Positions 37,031 through 63,823 of a DNA stretch of 64,000 nucleotides are shown one piece after another. Origin of the DNA: Doris montereyensis (lineage: Eukaryota > Mollusca > Gastropoda > Nudibranchia > Dorididae); the NCBI GenBank assembly GCA_037039925.1, contig JAXRKP010000795.1:65001-129000 (forward strand). The letters are read 5' to 3'. Below the pieces are notes generated by a model. The model did not search any database and had not been told where the DNA came from. It was given only the letters and a program-made list of their open reading frames with translations. How positions within the stretch are numbered: position 1 is the first letter of the stretch; each line of letters opens with the position of its first letter. The position numbers and the translations under genes are program-made.

Positions 37031-38360
37031 TTCGTTTTGATGCCATGAGTGACACGTGCGTGTCGACGATTCATCATTCGACCCCTGTCGGTTTCGGCGA
37101 AGGTCACCGAATCAATTGCAGAGACAAACTTAAACTGCAAAATCACCGCATCGCACTGTCAACGAAGAAAGGAACATCATCTGAGAGTACCAATTTAGCT
37201 GAAAAGAAAGACAATGCAAGTGCCAACACAGGATGGACAGGAAGGGCAAGCAACTCAGTACACAGTCAAGATAACACACAGTGTGTTAGATATAACACCA
37301 ACCACCGACCGCTCAATTTAAGATATTGTTGAAAACGGATTTATTGCATCAAGATGTGAGCAAGACCACAAATAAAGTCAACACATCATAAGGGACCAAA
37401 AACATTTTAACACATTCAAATGCGACAACATAGGCGAAAACGTTGGACGCAAGCCTTGGACTAATACAAGTAAACAAGCCCAGACTACAAAGCTATCGAA
37501 CAGCGTAGACGAGGTGTGTTATTATAATAATTACAACCGAACAAGAAAATACTGGAAGCGACACGGACTCATCCGACAACTAAGACATGCACTATGCACG
37601 TCGAGAGTCAGCATACATCAGGCATTAAAAGCCTTGAGTAAAACACAAGCCCACGAAATGTTACTCACTCCATTGAAGCTAAGCAAGAGAAAAATAATCA
37701 CGCAGGCTGTAGTGACAAGATTGAACAATTTGACAAATGTAAAATACACGTACAGATTCCAAATTCAAGAAAGACACAGGACAGCATGTCACACAGTCCG
37801 ATCGCAACAACAACTACCGGTACATGAAACTTGAGACTGCTAGATACCTACGAAAGATTACACTCCATTCTTGCAGAAACAGAGAATTTTATCATCGAAA
37901 ATGGCGTGAAAAATAGAATGATGACGAATTGCATAATACAGAACAATGAGATAACTGCTCCTATGCAAATATGCAACGGCGACTCTTGCAAATTTGGCAA
38001 GATGAGAAACATTTGATCAAATGCAGTATTACGATGACATACAGAATATCCTGACATTTCTACCCAAGCTTAATTTAAACGCCTGATACTCTTTCTGATT
38101 TGAAAAATCAAATTTACAAAAGACAAAAAACTAATACTTTGTATGTCAAGTTCTGGATTCCATGGCTTGTCTATGTCCATTTGACTTCTTTTTTATGATA
38201 TCAAAATCGTATTTCTTCAGGAGATACAATCCAATCAATCATCATTTCTCCAAATACATCTACTTAACACTAAGAAAATTCTCAAAACACACGACCCTCT
38301 CTTTTTTTCATTCTTAAGGAAATTGTTCTGTAAAATTCGATACAAGCATAATAATAAAGA
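37031..38360. other. Unassigned intergenic sequence
   Basis: AC-rich plus strand with open frames of 95 (37045-37332), 106 (37514-37834) and 61 codons (37831-38016). They lack recognisable domains and a shared frame. It could be a decayed transposon body, but I cannot identify it. Confidence 0.4.

Positions 38361-38362
<2 letters not shown>

Positions 38363-38401
<39 letters not shown>
38363..38401. repeat. (CA)n microsatellite
   Basis: About 19 CA units directly before the SINE head at 38405. A second (CA)n precedes the SINE at 60184. Confidence 0.97.
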
Positions 38402-38402
<1 letters not shown>

Positions 38403-38690
38403 GTGGGACTCGGTAGCCCAGAGGCAAGGTGGCGGCCTCTCAACCAAAAGTATTGAATTCGAGTCCCGCCAACGGTTGAAAAATGTTCTCGAGATTAATC
38501 GAATAAAATCTTCCCACTTGGTCCATCGGAGACGAATGATAAAAAGAAAGTCCTCTTTACAGATCACAACACTCTGTGCACGAGATTCCCTGGCTGTTTA
38601 CAGGGCAGTCCGGGAATTATTATTTTAAAACTCAGAGATCGCCTTAGGCCCCTTTCACACATCGACCAAACGCCGTCCGCTGTGGACGGC

Positions 38691-38935
38691 ACGGCGTCGT
38701 GCATTGAAACAACCACTAGATCTACAGTCTATGGGCGCTTGCATACACATCCACCACGGCATCTCGCCGTATACGACCGCCGTGGTGAGGACGGCGTATA
38801 TTTCATTCCGACACGGCGTCGTGCATTGAAATAACCACTAGATCTATGGGCGCTTGCATACACATCCACCACGGCATCTCGCCGTATACGACCGCCGTGG
38901 TGAGGACGGCGTATATTTCATTCCGACACGGCGCC
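38691..38935. repeat. 115-122-bp tandem duplication in the Harbinger 5' subterminal region
   Basis: ACGGCGTCGTGCATTGAAA begins at 38691 and again at 38813. The block includes CCACCACGGCATCTCGCCGT and GACCGCCGTGGTGAGGACGG and ends near 38935. Copy 1 has a 7-bp insertion (CAGTCTA). The units contain CGCCGT palindromic words also present in the terminal repeats, so they may be transposase-binding sites (inference). Confidence 0.9.
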
Positions 38936-39074
38936 GTGCTGTCAACGGCGTTGAAATATACACTGGACTCTATGACTATGAGTGTGTTCAAACTAGTCGA
39001 CAATCAGCCGTCGCCGTCGCAGTTCCTGCACACACATTTCCTACCGAACACATGTTTTCAGCATTTTTCTTATC

Positions 39075-39252
39075 ATGGAGGACGTAGACACAGAAGTTCT
39101 GATCACATCAGTGGATGACAGACCTGTACTTTGGGACAAAACTCTTGAAATTTATAAACCCCGATCAGAAACGACGGCTGCATGGAGACAGATCTGTGTG
39201 GAATTCAATCCTGAGTTCGAATCTTTAAGCGAAGACTCGAAAAGTAAATATG
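39075..39252 (+). pseudogene. Harbinger MADF/Myb-like protein, first exon only
   Basis: Starts MEDVDTEVLITSVDDRPVLW and runs 59 codons to TATG|GTGAGT. The LI..V..RPVLWD....Y and AWRQIC pattern is that of a MADF domain, used by Harbinger elements for a second DNA-binding protein that assists the transposase. A full domain needs about 80-90 residues. No second exon is found before the CTA array and the opposing transposase, so the gene is truncated. Confidence 0.75.
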
Positions 39253-39317
39253 GTGAGTAGTATATGCTTTTTATTATATTATGTCTAGCAGCTGCTCCTC
39301 TTCTTCCTCCTACATCT

Positions 39318-39468
<151 letters not shown>

Positions 39469-39522
39469 CCACCTCCATGACCAACCTGTAGAGTAAAGCA
39501 TAAAAAACGCAAATCATTAAGT

Positions 39523-40586
39523 TTACACAGATGAATCTTTGAAATTAAAACCATCCTGTTCTCTGACAAAATTATGAAGAACACAACAGGCTTGTATTAT
39601 TTTCATAGCTAGTTCCATCAAGACGTTGAGAGATCTATGAAATATTCTCCATTTATTGGACAAAATGCTGAATGCACATTCGACGTATCTCCTTGCCCTG
39701 CTAAGTCGATAGTTGAATACTCGTTTGCGCTGATCCAACATTTTCCCAGAATAGGATCGCATGAGGCTTTCATGTATTCCAAAACCTTCATCACCAACAA
39801 ATGCAAAAGGAAAGCTGCCTTCTCCCATTACTGGTAAAGGATTAGGATTTGGTAGCTGCAAGTCCTTATTAAGTATGTCCTTCCAAAGCGTTGTTTCCCT
39901 GACCAAAGTGGAATCACAGTCCTGACCATAAGCACATAGATCAACATTAATGGGAAGCGATATTGACTGCCAACCACATCTAAAAGCACCACCGAGAAAA
40001 ATAGTAGTAGTAGTGGAAGTTCCAAAACAAAGATCCACTGTCTTTTGGTTGATGATTCGAATATGTTTACCATCAACGGCGCCAATGCAATGAGGAAACT
40101 GTGTCTTCGTCTCAAATCCGAGGGCAATGGACTTCAATCTTTGGGTTGAAGGAGGTGTATATACTCTTGACACATAAGGAGACATATGACTTCACAAACT
40201 TAATGGACGACTATAGAAATGGTTGACGCACCCATTCGGTAGGCATGATGTAGATCTGTGAACGTACTGCCGCTTGCAAGGTACCTTAAAGTAACAGCTA
40301 ATCGTTCAGTTGGTGAAATAGGATCTCTCATTTTTTGTTCTTGCCGTGACAATATTTGGGCTTATTCTATTCAGCTCATCAAAGCTTGTCATCGACATTC
40401 TAAAATAGTTGAAGAACTTTTTGTCGTCTTGTCGGAGGTTTTAAAACAATAATATGACGAAGGCTCCAGCTATTGGGTCTTTGCACATTTAGGGGATGGG
40501 CCCATTGAGTTCTTCGGCATCGTTTTTTCCTTCTTCCTTAGATACAGATAATATAAGCACGCCAGTTCCGTAAGTCTGTCCATCAT
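39523..40586 (-). pseudogene. HARBI1-like transposase, multiply frameshifted
   Basis: Reading from 40586: MMDRLTELACLYYLYLRKKE, then TQWAHPLNVQRPN, RQDDKKFFNYFRMSMTSFDE and RDPISPTERLAVTLRYLASG. The open C-terminal part (39523-40185) contains FPHCIGAVDGKHIRI (first Asp of the DDE triad), FVGDEGFGIHESLMR (second Asp) and RRYVECAFSILSNKWRIF (Glu), so the catalytic core is conserved. The N-terminal half is broken by frameshifts near 40540, 40331-40336 (T run) and 40150, and by stops near 40440 and at 40200-40202. The element therefore cannot produce an intact enzyme as written. Confidence 0.9.
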
Positions 40587-40707
40587 GATAGACTAGAGCC
40601 AAATGAAGCCAGGTGATAATTTGCCCGTGTCTACCATGCCGCGACGTCCACAGCGACGGCGTTTGGTCGATGTGTGAAAGGGGCCATAGTTGTGGATGTG
40701 GGTAACG

Positions 40708-41033
<326 letters not shown>

Positions 41034-41091
41034 GATGAAACAGATCACAACAGGAACGAAAAATGGATTTCAATGGACACTGTGGTTACAG

Positions 41092-41530
41092 CTCTTTCTT
41101 TCATCTTTATCAATTCCCATTCTACCTTCCGATGTATGAGTTTAGATCCTTCTCCTGGCTATCCTGTCCTGACATTTTATGTGTCGTGTAAAGGTTAAAT
41201 TTCTCTGTTTTAAACCTCTTTTATATCTTTGTCCCACTTTCTCCGATGTCTATCTTTTGGTCTTTTACCTTGGGTTTAAGCATTGTAAACTGGTCTAGTT
41301 ATTCTCTTTTCATTGATTCTGTTTACATCCCCAAACCATGTCTATCTTAGATTTAATGCCATATGCTTGGGTTTGATCTCTTATTGTGGTGTTTCTAACT
41401 TTGTTTATTTTAGTTTTCCTTCTGCTCTTCTGGGACGTTTCATTTCAGCTGCCTGTACTCTATTGTATTCCCTACTGTCTAATGTCCAGGTTTGATTGCC
41501 ATAGAGGAGAGTAGGACAATAAACTGTGGT
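41092..41530 (-). mobile_element. LINE fragment, same family as 3600-4062
   Basis: The minus strand encodes degraded WTLDSREYNRVQAAEMKRP-like sequence and the GKRPKDRHRRKWDKD-type basic end. The plus-strand words TCCCATTCTACCTTCCG and TTTGGTCTTTTACCTTG match the 3600 copy closely. Both copies end at the same place. Confidence 0.85.
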
Positions 41531-41639
41531 CATAACTCGATGACTTAAATCAATGACGGCAAGTTATGCAGTCAAAAATAACTGAACTGGCAAAACTCTT
41601 AAGTGTATCGGTCTATAAGTCCATGAAGGAAAATGACAA

Positions 41640-42760
41640 ATTACGAGAGGCATAGAAGCAGGCATCAAGGCAAGAATTGGCCAAGCATGGGTATCTTTCA
41701 ATGAAATGTATAAAATTTGGAAAGATAGAAACATCTCAATCAAAACAAAGATATTCTCCTTCTGCATTTTTAGCTCGCTGTGAATCATGGTAGGCAACAA
41801 GAAAACAACCCCCAATCGCTTCTCACCTGGGCCAGCCTCTCCAGTCTCCATTGACTTTCATGTTTGTACCATCTTTTTCATCTCCGCCCCGTCTTCTTCA
41901 TATCTACCTCCTGTTGTCTGTTCCATGTATCCCTTGGCCGGTCCCTCGATCTTTTACACCACGTTAGGCTCTGTCTTGTTATTGTGTTGGGGTCCTTTCT
42001 GAGCGTGTGCCCTTACCCCCCCCTTCATATTTCCGATTTCAAGGTAAACCTTTTCAGCTGATACTTGGCCATTTCTTTAGTTTATATAATGTTTGAGAAA
42101 ACTTCAGGCCGGAATGTTTTGACAATTCTCCTAAGACATCTATACATGAATCATTTCATATTTTGTAGTGTTGTTTTTTAGGTTGCCACTGTTTCTGAGC
42201 CCTAAATATGTTGGCGCTGATTTGACATTTAAGTTGAATATCCTTAGTTTGGTTATTTCTGGTAAACTCTTGCTGGACCATACCTTGTTAAGGCTTAGAA
42301 ATGCTTGTCATGCCTTCAGTATTCTTTTTAGGTAAAAAAACAAAAAACAATCCTCCTCTATGGAAGCGAAACATGGAGTATGTCAAGAACCTGCAGCAAT
42401 ACATAACAAATACCGGATACATGTATTTATAAATTGATGCCTGGGAAAGATTTTAAGAATCAGATGGCCCAAGATAACAAGAAAGGAAGATTTTTGGCAG
42501 AGAGAAAATCATAAACAAATTATAGAAGTAGAAATAGATAAAAGGAGATGGAAGTGGTTAGGGCCTATCCTCCGAAAACCAAACTCCATATCACAAACAA
42601 CAAGTACACTGCAGTGGAACCCACAAGGAGCGTGGAAGAAGGAGACCACGAGAAACATGGAAAAAACTCAAGAAGTTGGCAGAAGACGAGGAACGATAGA
42701 TAATGTTTGTTCGTGGTCTATATCCAGACAGGCAATGATAATCAAGTGCTTCACGATGAG
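41640..42760 (+). mobile_element. LINE fragment (plus strand), interrupted
   Basis: Part 1 (41640-41770) encodes GIEAGIKARIGQAWVSFNEM then YKIWKDRNISIKTKIFSFC. Part 2 (42340-42760) encodes ILLYGSETWSM, then, in other frames, KLMPGKILRIRWPKITRKED, EIDKRRWKWLGPILRKPNS and LQWNPQGAWKKETTRNMEKT. The two parts are consecutive in the family order and are separated by the minus-strand LINE fragment at 41795-42330. Confidence 0.82.
41795..42330 (-). mobile_element. LINE fragment (minus strand), nested in the plus-strand LINE
   Basis: On the minus strand: FLSLNKVWSSKSLPEITKLR, IFNLNVKSAPTYLGLRNSG, then GHTLRKDPNTITRQSLTWCK, RSRDRPRDTWNRQQ, DMKKTGRR and SQWRLERLAQVRS. This is the same C-terminal region of a related LINE in the opposite orientation. 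Confidence 0.8.
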
Positions 42761-43010
42761 CAGGCGGCTCTACGGTTTGCTCAATGGCGGTTTGTTGAGG
42801 CATAGATTTGAGGATAATGAATGAAATGGCCTGCCTGTGGACAAAGGATGAAAACTTTGTAGCAACGCTGGAGTAACACTGCATGTGTTTGCAGATTTTA
42901 AATGCTAATATAGAAAAGAAGAATAAAATGTTTTACTCTTGTTACCTTTGGAATTATAGCGGCTGCTACTACTAAGCTTACTAAACAGAAGGCACTACTA
43001 CTGCTGCTGC
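42761..43010. other. LINE 3' remainder and leading flank of CTA array
   Basis: The short tail of the plus-strand LINE runs into CTG/CCA repeats that merge with the CTA array. No gene. Confidence 0.4.
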
Positions 43011-43363
<353 letters not shown>

Positions 43364-43364
43364 T

Positions 43365-43454
<90 letters not shown>

Positions 43455-43455
43455 G

Positions 43456-43508
<53 letters not shown>
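43364..43508. repeat. (ACT)n microsatellite, array 2
   Basis: About 145 bp with a single ACG variant near 43454. It lies between two family D units. Confidence 0.97.
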
Positions 43509-43778
43509 GTAGATAAAGACACACAGCGAGGCAAGGGGCATGTTGAAAGTACATAAGATAACATGAAAGCCTCGTAGGAACAAAGACGAGACACATAGAA
43601 GGAAAAGACAGTAAAAAAAAAATCATGGTCCCCATGTGGATCGAACCTGCGACCTCTGCGTCGGCACCCGTCGCCTCGCCATGAAAGGAAAGCTTGCTAC
43701 CAACCGAGCTAACTACGCTCCCTGAGATGGTCTCGTCTTTGTTTCTATGGGGCGTTCATATTATCTTATGTCATTACC
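43509..43778 (-). mobile_element. tRNA-derived repeat family D, inverted unit 2
   Basis: Minus-strand copy with head GGAGCGTAGTTAGCTCGGTT at 43722 and B box GCAGGTTCGATCC. A partial plus-strand copy follows at 43723-43778 (GTCTCGTCTTTGTTTCTATG then TTCATATTATCTTATGTCAT), leading to the next CTA array. Confidence 0.8.
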
Positions 43779-43796
43779 TCTACTACTACTATCACC

Positions 43797-43894
<98 letters not shown>
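43779..43894. repeat. (CTA)n microsatellite, array 3
   Basis: About 115 bp, preceded by CACCACCACC variants. It is the tail of the plus-strand family D copy. Confidence 0.97.
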
Positions 43895-43980
43895 AACTAT
43901 ATGTACTACTATATGTACTACATGAGTACCAGTACTGTACAGTTTCTACTATTACTACTACAATACTAGCTAATATAAAG

Positions 43981-44255
43981 GGTAGTCTAAGGCAAGGTGT
44001 CGAGTGTCGGGCACTCAACCAAGACGTTTTCGAGCGTTTTCGAGTGAAATCCCCCCTCCCCTTGTCCGGGTAGATGGATAGACGCCTAGTCCCATCGCAG
44101 ACGGATGATGAAAAGGGGGTCCCGTGTGCAGATGACAACACTGTGCACGTCAAAGATCCCTTGGCTATTTACATGACAGTCTGTGGAAAACTAGATTCGA
44201 AACCAAAACCCCCGAGATTACCTTAATTGTGGATGTGGGTAAATCAAATATTTTA
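43981..44255 (+). mobile_element. SINE family A, copy 6
   Basis: Partial head GTAGTCTAAGGCAAGGTGTC, a deletion across the B box, then GGATAGACGCCTAGTCCCAT, GACGGATGATGAAAAGGGGG and the tail TTAATTGTGGATGTGGGTAA with ATCAAA. Confidence 0.87.
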
Positions 44256-44889
44256 TTTTAAAAAAAGCTAAAATCATGCACTTTTACAAAACACTAGCAC
44301 CGTCCTAAAATTTTATAAGTATTACTATTACTACTACTAAACAACCACGACGATGACTTCTGCCGCTGCTGTCATACTGATGAACCAATTCAGATAGTTC
44401 ATATGTTGTTACCGTCATACGTCTGTGTCTATCACCTGTTGCTATAGTATTATTAGGCAATACAACTCCTTTACTAATGCTCACGCTACTTTTAAAATAT
44501 ACAATTAGACAATATCCATCCGTATCCCAAAATAGCAAAATAAGGATTCAAGTATTAGCAGGAGCTGAGTCCTGTGTCTGATCTTCCTTTCCTCGAGGTC
44601 ATTGCATTGGTGACGTGAAAATTAAATCATTTTGTGGAATCTGATACTAGGCCTATAGGTTTTTTCCTTTATAGTTGAGAGTACATAATATTATAATGAT
44701 GCAATACAACTATTAAATATTAAAAAAAGACTTGCTCCAACTGCATTCATGTGTCTGACCTCACAATTACTAACGTCTTAACGTTATCGATAAATCGACA
44801 CGAAATTAATGGTGCCAGGCTATTTTCTCATTTCTTTTTATTTCTTATCGTAGGCCTGCACAATCTTTCTGACTGGCAAGTTACTGGCC
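44256..44889. other. Intergenic, no gene recognised
   Basis: AT-rich with only short frames. It contains a GTGACGTGAA (CRE-like) word at about 44611. Nothing else is supportable. Confidence 0.4.
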
Positions 44890-45109
44890 TGTGTCACGCG
44901 GAGTAATCAGCACCGGATGCTCATCGGCTCACCGACCGACACACATTGCTCTCCACAATATGGCGGCCTCCATGCTATCTTTCGCCATCGCCTCCATCAA
45001 GTAGTCTCCTTCATATTTCCACAGGAAGCAAAGCCCTGCTACAGCCTTAGTAGAACGCAACTCGTCTTTAATCAGAATCCAATTTTCAAAAGTGGATTGT
45101 ACAAATCGA
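44890..45109 (+). promoter_or_regulatory. Candidate promoter or 5' UTR exon of the NUP50-like gene
   Basis: A CpG-containing, less AT-rich stretch (CACGCGGAGTAATC, CACCGGATGCTCATCGGCTC) contains CAATATGGCGGC at about 44957, a good YY1-type motif on the plus strand. It ends at a possible donor, ATCGA|GTAAGAC (45109/45110). The NUP50 start-codon exon begins at a splice acceptor (48826), so an upstream non-coding exon must exist. This is the best candidate I can see, on sequence features alone. Confidence 0.3.
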
Positions 45110-45110
45110 G

Positions 45111-45440
45111 TAAGACATAGATCTAGATCAAGATCTAGCTAGATTATTCAATCGAGAGTCGTTTTGGTTTCGGATCACGCGCCAATCGTTCTAAGACTAC
45201 TATGACATGATGAGGTTTTAGATCTGGAGCTAGATCTAGATCTATATTCTAGAATATGTTTTGTGTGTGTGTTGTTCAATATGCTATGTATGGGAATGTC
45301 GTGAATGTATCTATAACAGTGAAACAAGTCCGTATATCTATATGTTACAATGCATCTTGGTAGATGGCAGTCGCATAGAATCAAGATAGAGCTACTAGAT
45401 CTAGATCTAGATCTAGTAGTACTTGATCTAGATCTAGATT
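45111..45440. repeat. AGATCT/CTAGAT palindrome-rich patch
   Basis: Dense clusters of overlapping AGATCTAGATCT words at 45117-45145, 45220-45255 and 45390-45442. These words recur in the window at 11080-11340, 12140, 15834, 30150, 31268, 47400 and 50440-50540. Confidence 0.7.
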
Positions 45441-46430
45441 TTAAAGACAAACAATGAGGCAAGGGGCATGTTGGAAGTGAAGATAATGACACAAGATAAT
45501 ATGAAAGCCAGGTAATGACACAAGATAATATGAAAGCCCCGTAGGAACAGAGATGAGACAAAAACAAGGAATAGACGGAAAAAAATCCTGGCCACCATGG
45601 GGATCGAACCCGCGACCTCTGCGTCGGCACCCATTGCCTCGCCGTGAAAAGAAAGCGTAGTTAGCCTGGTTGGTAGCACGCTTTCTTTTCGCGGGTTTGA
45701 TCCCCATGGTGGCCAGGATTTTTTTCTGTCTATTCCTTGTGTTTGTCTCGTCTCTGTTCCTATGGGGCTTTCATATTATGAAGTGGTTATTCGGACCCGG
45801 GTCCCAATAAACACCCACACTATTCGGATGCGCTGGGCCTATTAGGACACAGACTATTTATGGAAAATGACGTCATACCCTAACCTAAACCGTGCATGCC
45901 CAGAACAATATTATTAGATCTATTGTTTAAGTGCGGTACCACCCCACTCATGTCCTAAAATCCAATAACTTTCCCGGTAGCCTACTCCATAACATTAATA
46001 ACGTAGTGTAGCACCTACTGGGATATTTACCTATTAAGAAATACTTAAAATGGGCAATAAAAATCACGACTCGTGCTCCCGAAAAAATGAGTTCACCGGA
46101 AGGTATGAAAGGTTTCCGTTTACTTTTTTTTCCGGAACGAAATATGACCTCTAGAAATAGAAGTCGACTTCGCTCAAGGCCGTCAAGATGGCCTTGCTTA
46201 TCTACGATTGAAACTGAAATTACGTGTCTTCAACTTCAATTCTCTAAAAAAATATATTTTTAGACATATATTCTATATCTGTGTCCCAATAAAAACGTGG
46301 GTCCGAATAAAACCCACACTATTGGGACACGCGGGTCCGAATAAACACCCACACTATTGGGACACGGGTCCGAATAATGACAGCCTTCATATTATCTTGT
46401 GTCATTACCTTCACTAGTAGTACTAGAGAG
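45441..46430. mobile_element. Family D inverted pair (unit 3), carrying an insertion
   Basis: Minus-strand copy 45441-45660 (B box GCGGGTTCGATCC, head CCGTGAAAAGAAAGC) faces a plus-strand copy starting near 45655 (TTAGCCTGGTTGGTAGCACG, GCGGGTTTGATCCCCATGG). The arms match over about 120 bp, and the plus copy lacks a 32-bp block present in the minus copy. The minus copy also carries a 29-bp direct duplication of TAATGACACAAGATAATATG (45485-45539). The plus copy is broken at 45779 by a 606-bp insertion and resumes at 46386. Confidence 0.82.
45780..46385. mobile_element. 606-bp MITE with 10-bp target duplication (Mutator-like?)
   Basis: Flanked by exact TTCATATTAT at 45770-45779 and 46386-46395. 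The ends are imperfect inverted repeats sharing TTATTCGGACCCG.GTCCCAATA. Internally, the motif CACCCACACTATTGGGACAC recurs near both ends (45813, 46311 and 46347). There is no coding capacity. A 9-10-bp duplication and G-starting ends fit Mutator-like elements, but no transposase is present to confirm this. Confidence 0.82.
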
Positions 46431-48137
46431 CTAGTTTTCAATAATAATAAAAGTTGCAGTGCAAGGTAGGGGCACCCCTCATCTGAATCATACTCAAGGT
46501 AGAGTCATTCTCATCATCGAATTCAAAATGTGTGGATTTCTCCAGCTATGCATCATTTATTTAACAAGATTGCCAAAATGCTGGACAGTCCTGGGGAGGA
46601 CTTCCATACTAGTCGGGGTACCCACCCAACCCAAGGGACATAATCAAGAGGGTTTAGTTTGAAGGGGTGAGATAAAAGTTGGGGCTTGGTTTTTGTGGGT
46701 CAATCAGAGATCGTGCATCAACGGATGGGTCTGAATACAGATTGATGAACACGAGCAGTTCAAATGTGACGTAATGACAAGGGACCGGGCCGCGAATTTA
46801 TTGTAAATCGGACTGAGATTGGACTATCGAGACATGTTGTTACCGAGAAGTGCAGGTATCACATTTGTATATGAGCATTTTTCATAGGCCTAAACGTTTT
46901 ACCAGTCCATGTTACCTAATTTGCATAAAAGTTTGTGCATACTGATTGATTGAGGTATAAATGACAATAAATTGTTGGAAAAGTGTGTAGATCTATATAT
47001 GCAGACCTGCCGTTTCTCCTCATTTAGTCGGAATCATCCCGGTTTTTTAGCAAAAATTTGCGAAACTCTGATTTTCCGCTGGCACATCCCAATTTTTTTT
47101 ATACTATACAACTGTAGGCGTTGCCTGGACGGCATTGTTCAGTATATTCAACGTGCGATTTTTGTTTTTAATCGGCCAATGGCCAGATGTCATGCCTATC
47201 CAGGATTCATGTTATGAGTAATGGTGTATCGGTTCTTCGCTAATATATTGTTCTCTTTGTCCGTTTTTCAGAGTACTGGTGCTGTACTTGTTCGGGAGGC
47301 TTCAAAAATCGTATGATTACGTGTTATTGAGGCCTACCGTGATTACTAGAGCCTTGAAGTTCAGACTGATCAAGCAGAAGGTCTACATCTAAATGTCCCT
47401 AGTATTAGGGACGTCTAGATCTAGGTTTAGATGATCTGTATCTGTACTCTTTTGAAACAATTTGACTCCCCTTGCAGCAAAGTGTGATCACACGTGCATC
47501 ACCCTGCTCATAAAAGCTTACATCAAAAAGGCGGGTTAGCAGGGTGAAACTTTTTCCTGTTTACTAAATGGTTAACCAATCAGAAAGCATTATTTTAAAA
47601 GAGGATGAGCATATAAGACAGTAAGAGGATTATAAGAAGGAAGAATATTCAGGCCTGTCTTGACCCGTCTTTCCTTCCCGGGAAATGCCGGGCATCGCGC
47701 TGAGAAGTTTGTAGCAGGCAAATGAAATCCCAGGCAGATTGCTGTAACAAACTGACATTTACCGGTCATAGACTTACCAGAGTTAATTACTCAATTGTTG
47801 TTATGAAAATGCACACTCAGGGTTGCCAAGCGTCCTACATTTTGCGGGACAGTCCCGCATTATCGCCGGCCGTCATGCATATATCCATCGTCTGTCTCAC
47901 TAATCAGATTTTCTCAACTGTTAAACGTTTAGTGAAAACCCCCACTGTACAACTGACGTCGCCATATTATTATAACAATACATTGTACACGTTAGTACCT
48001 GTACAACACTACGATCAAGTATTGTTATTACTAATTAGAATGTGAACTTTATAATAGTATTAATAGTAATAATAGGACCATTGCCTTGTAAAAAAAGAAG
48101 GCGCCCTTATTCTCTCTCTCGCTCTTTGAGCCGAAAC
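46431..48137. other. Intergenic, no gene recognised
   Basis: Mixed-composition sequence with short frames only. CAGGGTTGCCAAGCGTCC at 47818 followed by the GCGGGACAGTCCCGC palindrome resembles a hAT-type transposon terminus, but I could not locate a convincing partner end. Confidence 0.4.
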
Positions 48138-48314
<177 letters not shown>

Positions 48315-48342
48315 ACAAGAATAAAAAGTAAGTATACAACAT

Positions 48343-48545
48343 GAGGCGCCGGTAGCTCAGTCAGTAGATCGGCTGACTGCCACGCAGGAGGCCCGATTTA
48401 TATTCCCAGTCCGGGCAAAATCTGGCCCTCCCGTCGACCCAGCAGCGAAATGGGTAGCTAGGTCTATTCAGACTCGGCAAAAGTAAAGGTGGCATGGAAA
48501 GTAATGACAAACTACCACATTATACTGTATGCCAAGAAAAATCAG
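48343..48545 (+). mobile_element. tRNA-derived SINE, family C
   Basis: Head GGCGCCGGTAGCTCAGTCAG (good A box) with a degenerate B box region (GATTTATATTCCCAGTCC), then CTCCCGTCGACCCAGCAGC and GGCATGGAAAGTAATGACAA. Only one copy is seen here. It is not a tRNA gene because the T arm is disrupted. Confidence 0.65.
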
Positions 48546-48827
48546 GATTCTACTCCTAATTACCCAAGGCTCAACTTATGAGTATGGGACTTACCTACTT
48601 ACTTATATTACAACATCGCGATCAGTGTAGACCCTTTTAGTATTGTGTTTGGTATATGCTGCCCTCAATAATAATAATATTTTCTAAACGAACTAATTTA
48701 TGCTAGTAATATTCCATGTCAGGTAGTGGCTGAAATTGATGTGTCTGTTTGGGCAGACAAATGATAAAAAACCTATTTTCAATGGAAATCTAGTGATTTG
48801 CTCTTTATTTTTCTGATCTGTTACAGG

Positions 48828-63823
<14,996 letters not shown>

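Noticed and set aside
37045..38057. A possible multi-exon gene at 37-38 kb
   Set aside because: Three short frames without shared phase, credible splice sites linking them or any recognised domain. Left as unassigned.
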